Assembly (NCBI GenBank): GCA_013388525.1
Contig: JACAFA010000219.1
Span: forward strand, 1 to 7,069
Direction of reading: 5' to 3'
DNA: 7,069 nucleotides
From: Ignavibacteriaceae bacterium
GTDB taxonomy: Bacteria; Bacteroidota; Ignavibacteria; Ignavibacteriales; Ignavibacteriaceae
Below, in pieces: positions 5,273 through 7,069 of the stretch; within the stretch, counting starts at the first letter, position 1; the number at the start of each line of letters is the position of its first letter. A program made the translations under genes and the position numbers. The notes beneath the pieces were generated by a model that had not been told where the DNA came from, made no database searches, and was given only the letters and a program-made list of their open reading frames with translations.

Positions 5273-7069
5273 TTAAGTTCTGCCGAACCTTCTGTCAAAC
5301 TCATTTAATGAAATTTTAATGACAATCGGGCGTCCGTGCGGACAAACATAAGGCATCGAAGTAGCAAAGAGCTGATCAATGAGAAGCCGCATTGCTCTTT
5401 CATCGAGCCTGTCGCCGGCTTTGATTGCTGTCTTGCATGAATATGATTTTGCCAGATTATCTTTTTGTTCAAGTTGCTTTTCTCTTTGATTGGCTGAATA
5501 CTCCTCAATCAGATCAAACAATACCTGTTCTTCAGTTCCTTTCTTTACATCATCAGGAACGCCTTCAATCTTTACAGTATCCTTCGCCATAAATTTCAAT
5601 TGAAAACCAAGACGGCTGAGATAAGGTTCCAATTCTTTAAGTAATGCAATTCGTGCTGAATCAGTTTTTACTTTTTTGGGAAATAGAAGCTGCTGAGAAA
5701 ACGGAATATCTGTATCAAGTCTGTTTAAAGCTTTTTCATATAATATTCTTTCGTGAGCAACGTGCTGATCAATAATCATCAAACCGGATTTAATTTGCGA
5801 GAGGATGTATTTATTATGTAGCTGAATTATAAAAGGAGATTCCTCAGTTTTATCAATGGTACTCTGATCTGCTTTATCATGATGCATTTCTTTCTGTTCG
5901 CTTCTTCCGAAAGGAACAGATTCAATTTTGCCACCTGTTTTAAGAACTACATCATCTGTAATACTGCCAAAAAGAAGATCAATTTCCTCATCAGAATATC
6001 TTTTGATTTCCGGCTGATATTTTTGCCGCACAGGTCTGTCTGAAAAATCACCTTTAGCTGAGGGTTGAAATTTATTAACGAGAAGTTTCTCTTCAGAAAA
6101 TTCATTTTCACTGAAAACCATTGAAGGAACAAGATCGTGTGAGCCAAGACTTTTCCTGACTACGGTAAGAATAAAATTATAAATGTCCTTTTCATCATCA
6201 AATTTTGCTTCAAGTTTTGATGGATGAATATTTACATCTGTGCGCTCCGGATCAATTTCAATATAAAGAATGAAAAAAGGATAATCACCTTTCTCAAGAA
6301 TATTCTCATAAGCAGTAAACACTGCATGATTTATATTTTTATTTATGATATACCTTGAATTGAGAAACAGATACTGTTCACCTTTGGATTTTTTTAAGAG
6401 ACTTGGCTTCCCTATGAATCCATAAATACTAATGAGTTCTGTTCTTTCCTCAACCTGAATTAATGCATCGGGCATATTCTCACCAAAAACGTGCGCAACT
6501 CTGTTCTGCAAAGATTCCGAAGGATAATCAAAAACCACATCAACACCATTAAGCAGTTTAAAAGCAATAGCCGGATGACTTAAAGCAATACGGTTAAAAG
6601 TATCAACAATATGCTTGAATTCTGTTGTGTCAGTTTTAAGAAATTTCCTCCTTGCAGGAACATTGAAAAAAAGATTTTTAACAGTAACACAAGTTCCTTT
6701 TGGAAATGATCCCTTATCAACTTTAATGCTGCCCGACTCATCATTCTTCAAAACAGTTCCGATTTCCTCTTCACGGGTTTCAGTTCTTATTTCAAGCTGA
6801 CTTACTGCAGCAATTGAGCTAAGAGCTTCACCTCTGAAACCTAAGGTTTTAATAGCTTCGAGATCTTCGAATGCTTCTATTTTACTTGTTGCATGCTTTT
6901 GGATACAAAGTAACAGATCCTCTTCTGTCATCCCGGTTCCGTCATCACAAACCTGAATAAAATTCTTTCCTGCTCTTTTGATTATCACTTCAATATTTTT
7001 TGCACCGGCATCAATAGAATTTTCCATTAACTCTTTTACAACAGATTCAGGTCTTTGAACAACTTCACC
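5273..7069 (-). CDS. mutL: DNA mismatch repair protein MutL (5'-truncated by window edge)
   Basis: The frame is open to the window edge: 14 codons (GEVVQRPESVVKEL) precede the Met at 7027, which is internal and not the start. The window holds 598 residues; about 20 N-terminal ones are missing. In-window positions follow. The GHKL ATPase domain carries ELMENSIDAG with the Mg2+-ligand Asn, CDDGTGM (41-47), KHATSKI (58-64) and TLGFRGEALSSIAAV (75-89). The transducer domain includes FFNVPARRKFL (134-144) and DVNIHPSKLEAKF (278-290). A charged linker of about 100 residues follows, then the C-terminal dimerisation and nuclease domain with D434-Q-H-V-A-H-E440-R-I-L-Y-E445, SCKTAIKAGDRL (544-555), CPHGRPIVI (576-584) and FGR near the end. 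This is the DQHA(X)2E(X)4E metal-binding endonuclease type, with Val for Ala, expected where MutH is absent. MutL links MutS mismatch recognition to strand incision. The gene is intact apart from the window edge and is the first member seen of the co-directional string. Confidence 0.97.
   Translation of the reverse strand, partial: GEVVQRPESVVKELMENSIDAGAKNIEVIIKRAGKNFIQVCDDGTGMTEEDLLLCIQKHATSKIEAFEDLEAIKTLGFRGEALSSIAAVSQLEIRTETREEEIGTVLKNDESGSIKVDKGSFPKGTCVTVKNLFFNVPARRKFLKTDTTEFKHIVDTFNRIALSHPAIAFKLLNGVDVVFDYPSESLQNRVAHVFGENMPDALIQVEERTELISIYGFIGKPSLLKKSKGEQYLFLNSRYIINKNINHAVFTAYENILEKGDYPFFILYIEIDPERTDVNIHPSKLEAKFDDEKDIYNFILTVVRKSLGSHDLVPSMVFSENEFSEEKLLVNKFQPSAKGDFSDRPVRQKYQPEIKRYSDEEIDLLFGSITDDVVLKTGGKIESVPFGRSEQKEMHHDKADQSTIDKTEESPFIIQLHNKYILSQIKSGLMIIDQHVAHERILYEKALNRLDTDIPFSQQLLFPKKVKTDSARIALLKELEPYLSRLGFQLKFMAKDTVKIEGVPDDVKKGTEEQVLFDLIEEYSANQREKQLEQKDNLAKSYSCKTAIKAGDRLDERAMRLLIDQLFATSMPYVCPHGRPIVIKISLNEFDRRFGRT

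Noticed and set aside
5249..5298. TTGACA (5293-5298) and TATAAT (5249-5254) on the minus strand as one promoter
   Set aside because: Both hexamers are perfect but separated by 38 bases, far from the 16-18 needed.
7025..7027. ATG at 7027 as the mutL start
   Set aside because: The frame is open upstream to the window edge and encodes the conserved GEVVQRPESVVKEL stretch of MutL, so this Met is internal and the true start is outside the window.

Overview
The window is an AT-rich (roughly 35-40% GC by eye), densely packed bacterial chromosome segment. Every protein gene lies on the minus strand, so transcription runs from right to left. A 46-47 bp CRISPR repeat of type II-C character, a cobalamin-dependent acyl-CoA mutase made as separate subunits, an endonuclease-type MutL and a divergent EF-P together suggest a member of the Bacteroidota/Chlorobiota/Ignavibacteriota group. 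An Ignavibacteria-like organism is my best guess, but this is inference from gene character and not a database match.

Right to left: (1) 7069-5273, mutL, missing only its first ~20 codons at the window edge. (2) 5219-3564, the large subunit of a methylmalonyl-CoA-mutase-family enzyme with no cobalamin domain. Its two specificity positions are Phe80 and Gln198, as in isobutyryl-CoA mutase, not the Tyr/Arg of methylmalonyl-CoA mutase. (3) 3564-2656, a UbiA-superfamily membrane prenyltransferase closest to decaprenyl-phosphate phosphoribosyltransferases, whose start overlaps the mutase stop (TGATG). (4) 2608-1379, a CNNM/CorC membrane protein with paired CBS domains. (5) 1382-972, a small DCC-family (DUF393) thiol-disulfide oxidoreductase with a TTG start overlapping the previous stop (TTGA). 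These five look like one loosely coupled co-directional unit whose members share no obvious pathway. (6) After a 161 bp gap, efp at 810-247 encodes an EF-P whose loop tip reads PGNLRA, with no lysine or arginine at the usual modification site.

(7) At the left edge, 1-225 is the end of a CRISPR array: two perfect 47 bp repeats and one degenerate terminal repeat at an exact 76 bp period, with 29 bp spacers. It lies only 21 bp past the efp stop codon. No cas gene or tracrRNA is visible; they would have to lie left of the window or elsewhere. In the orientation expected for type II-C crRNA (GTTGTGG... on the minus strand) the array is collinear with efp and the degenerate repeat comes first, an arrangement that raises questions about how the array is transcribed and which end grows.

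The most useful leads are the CRISPR end with its orientation conflict and possible repeat-embedded promoters, the isobutyryl-CoA-mutase-like active site, and the EF-P lacking a modifiable tip residue. I see no mobile element, tRNA or rRNA, and no stretch over 300 bases without a gene or array.
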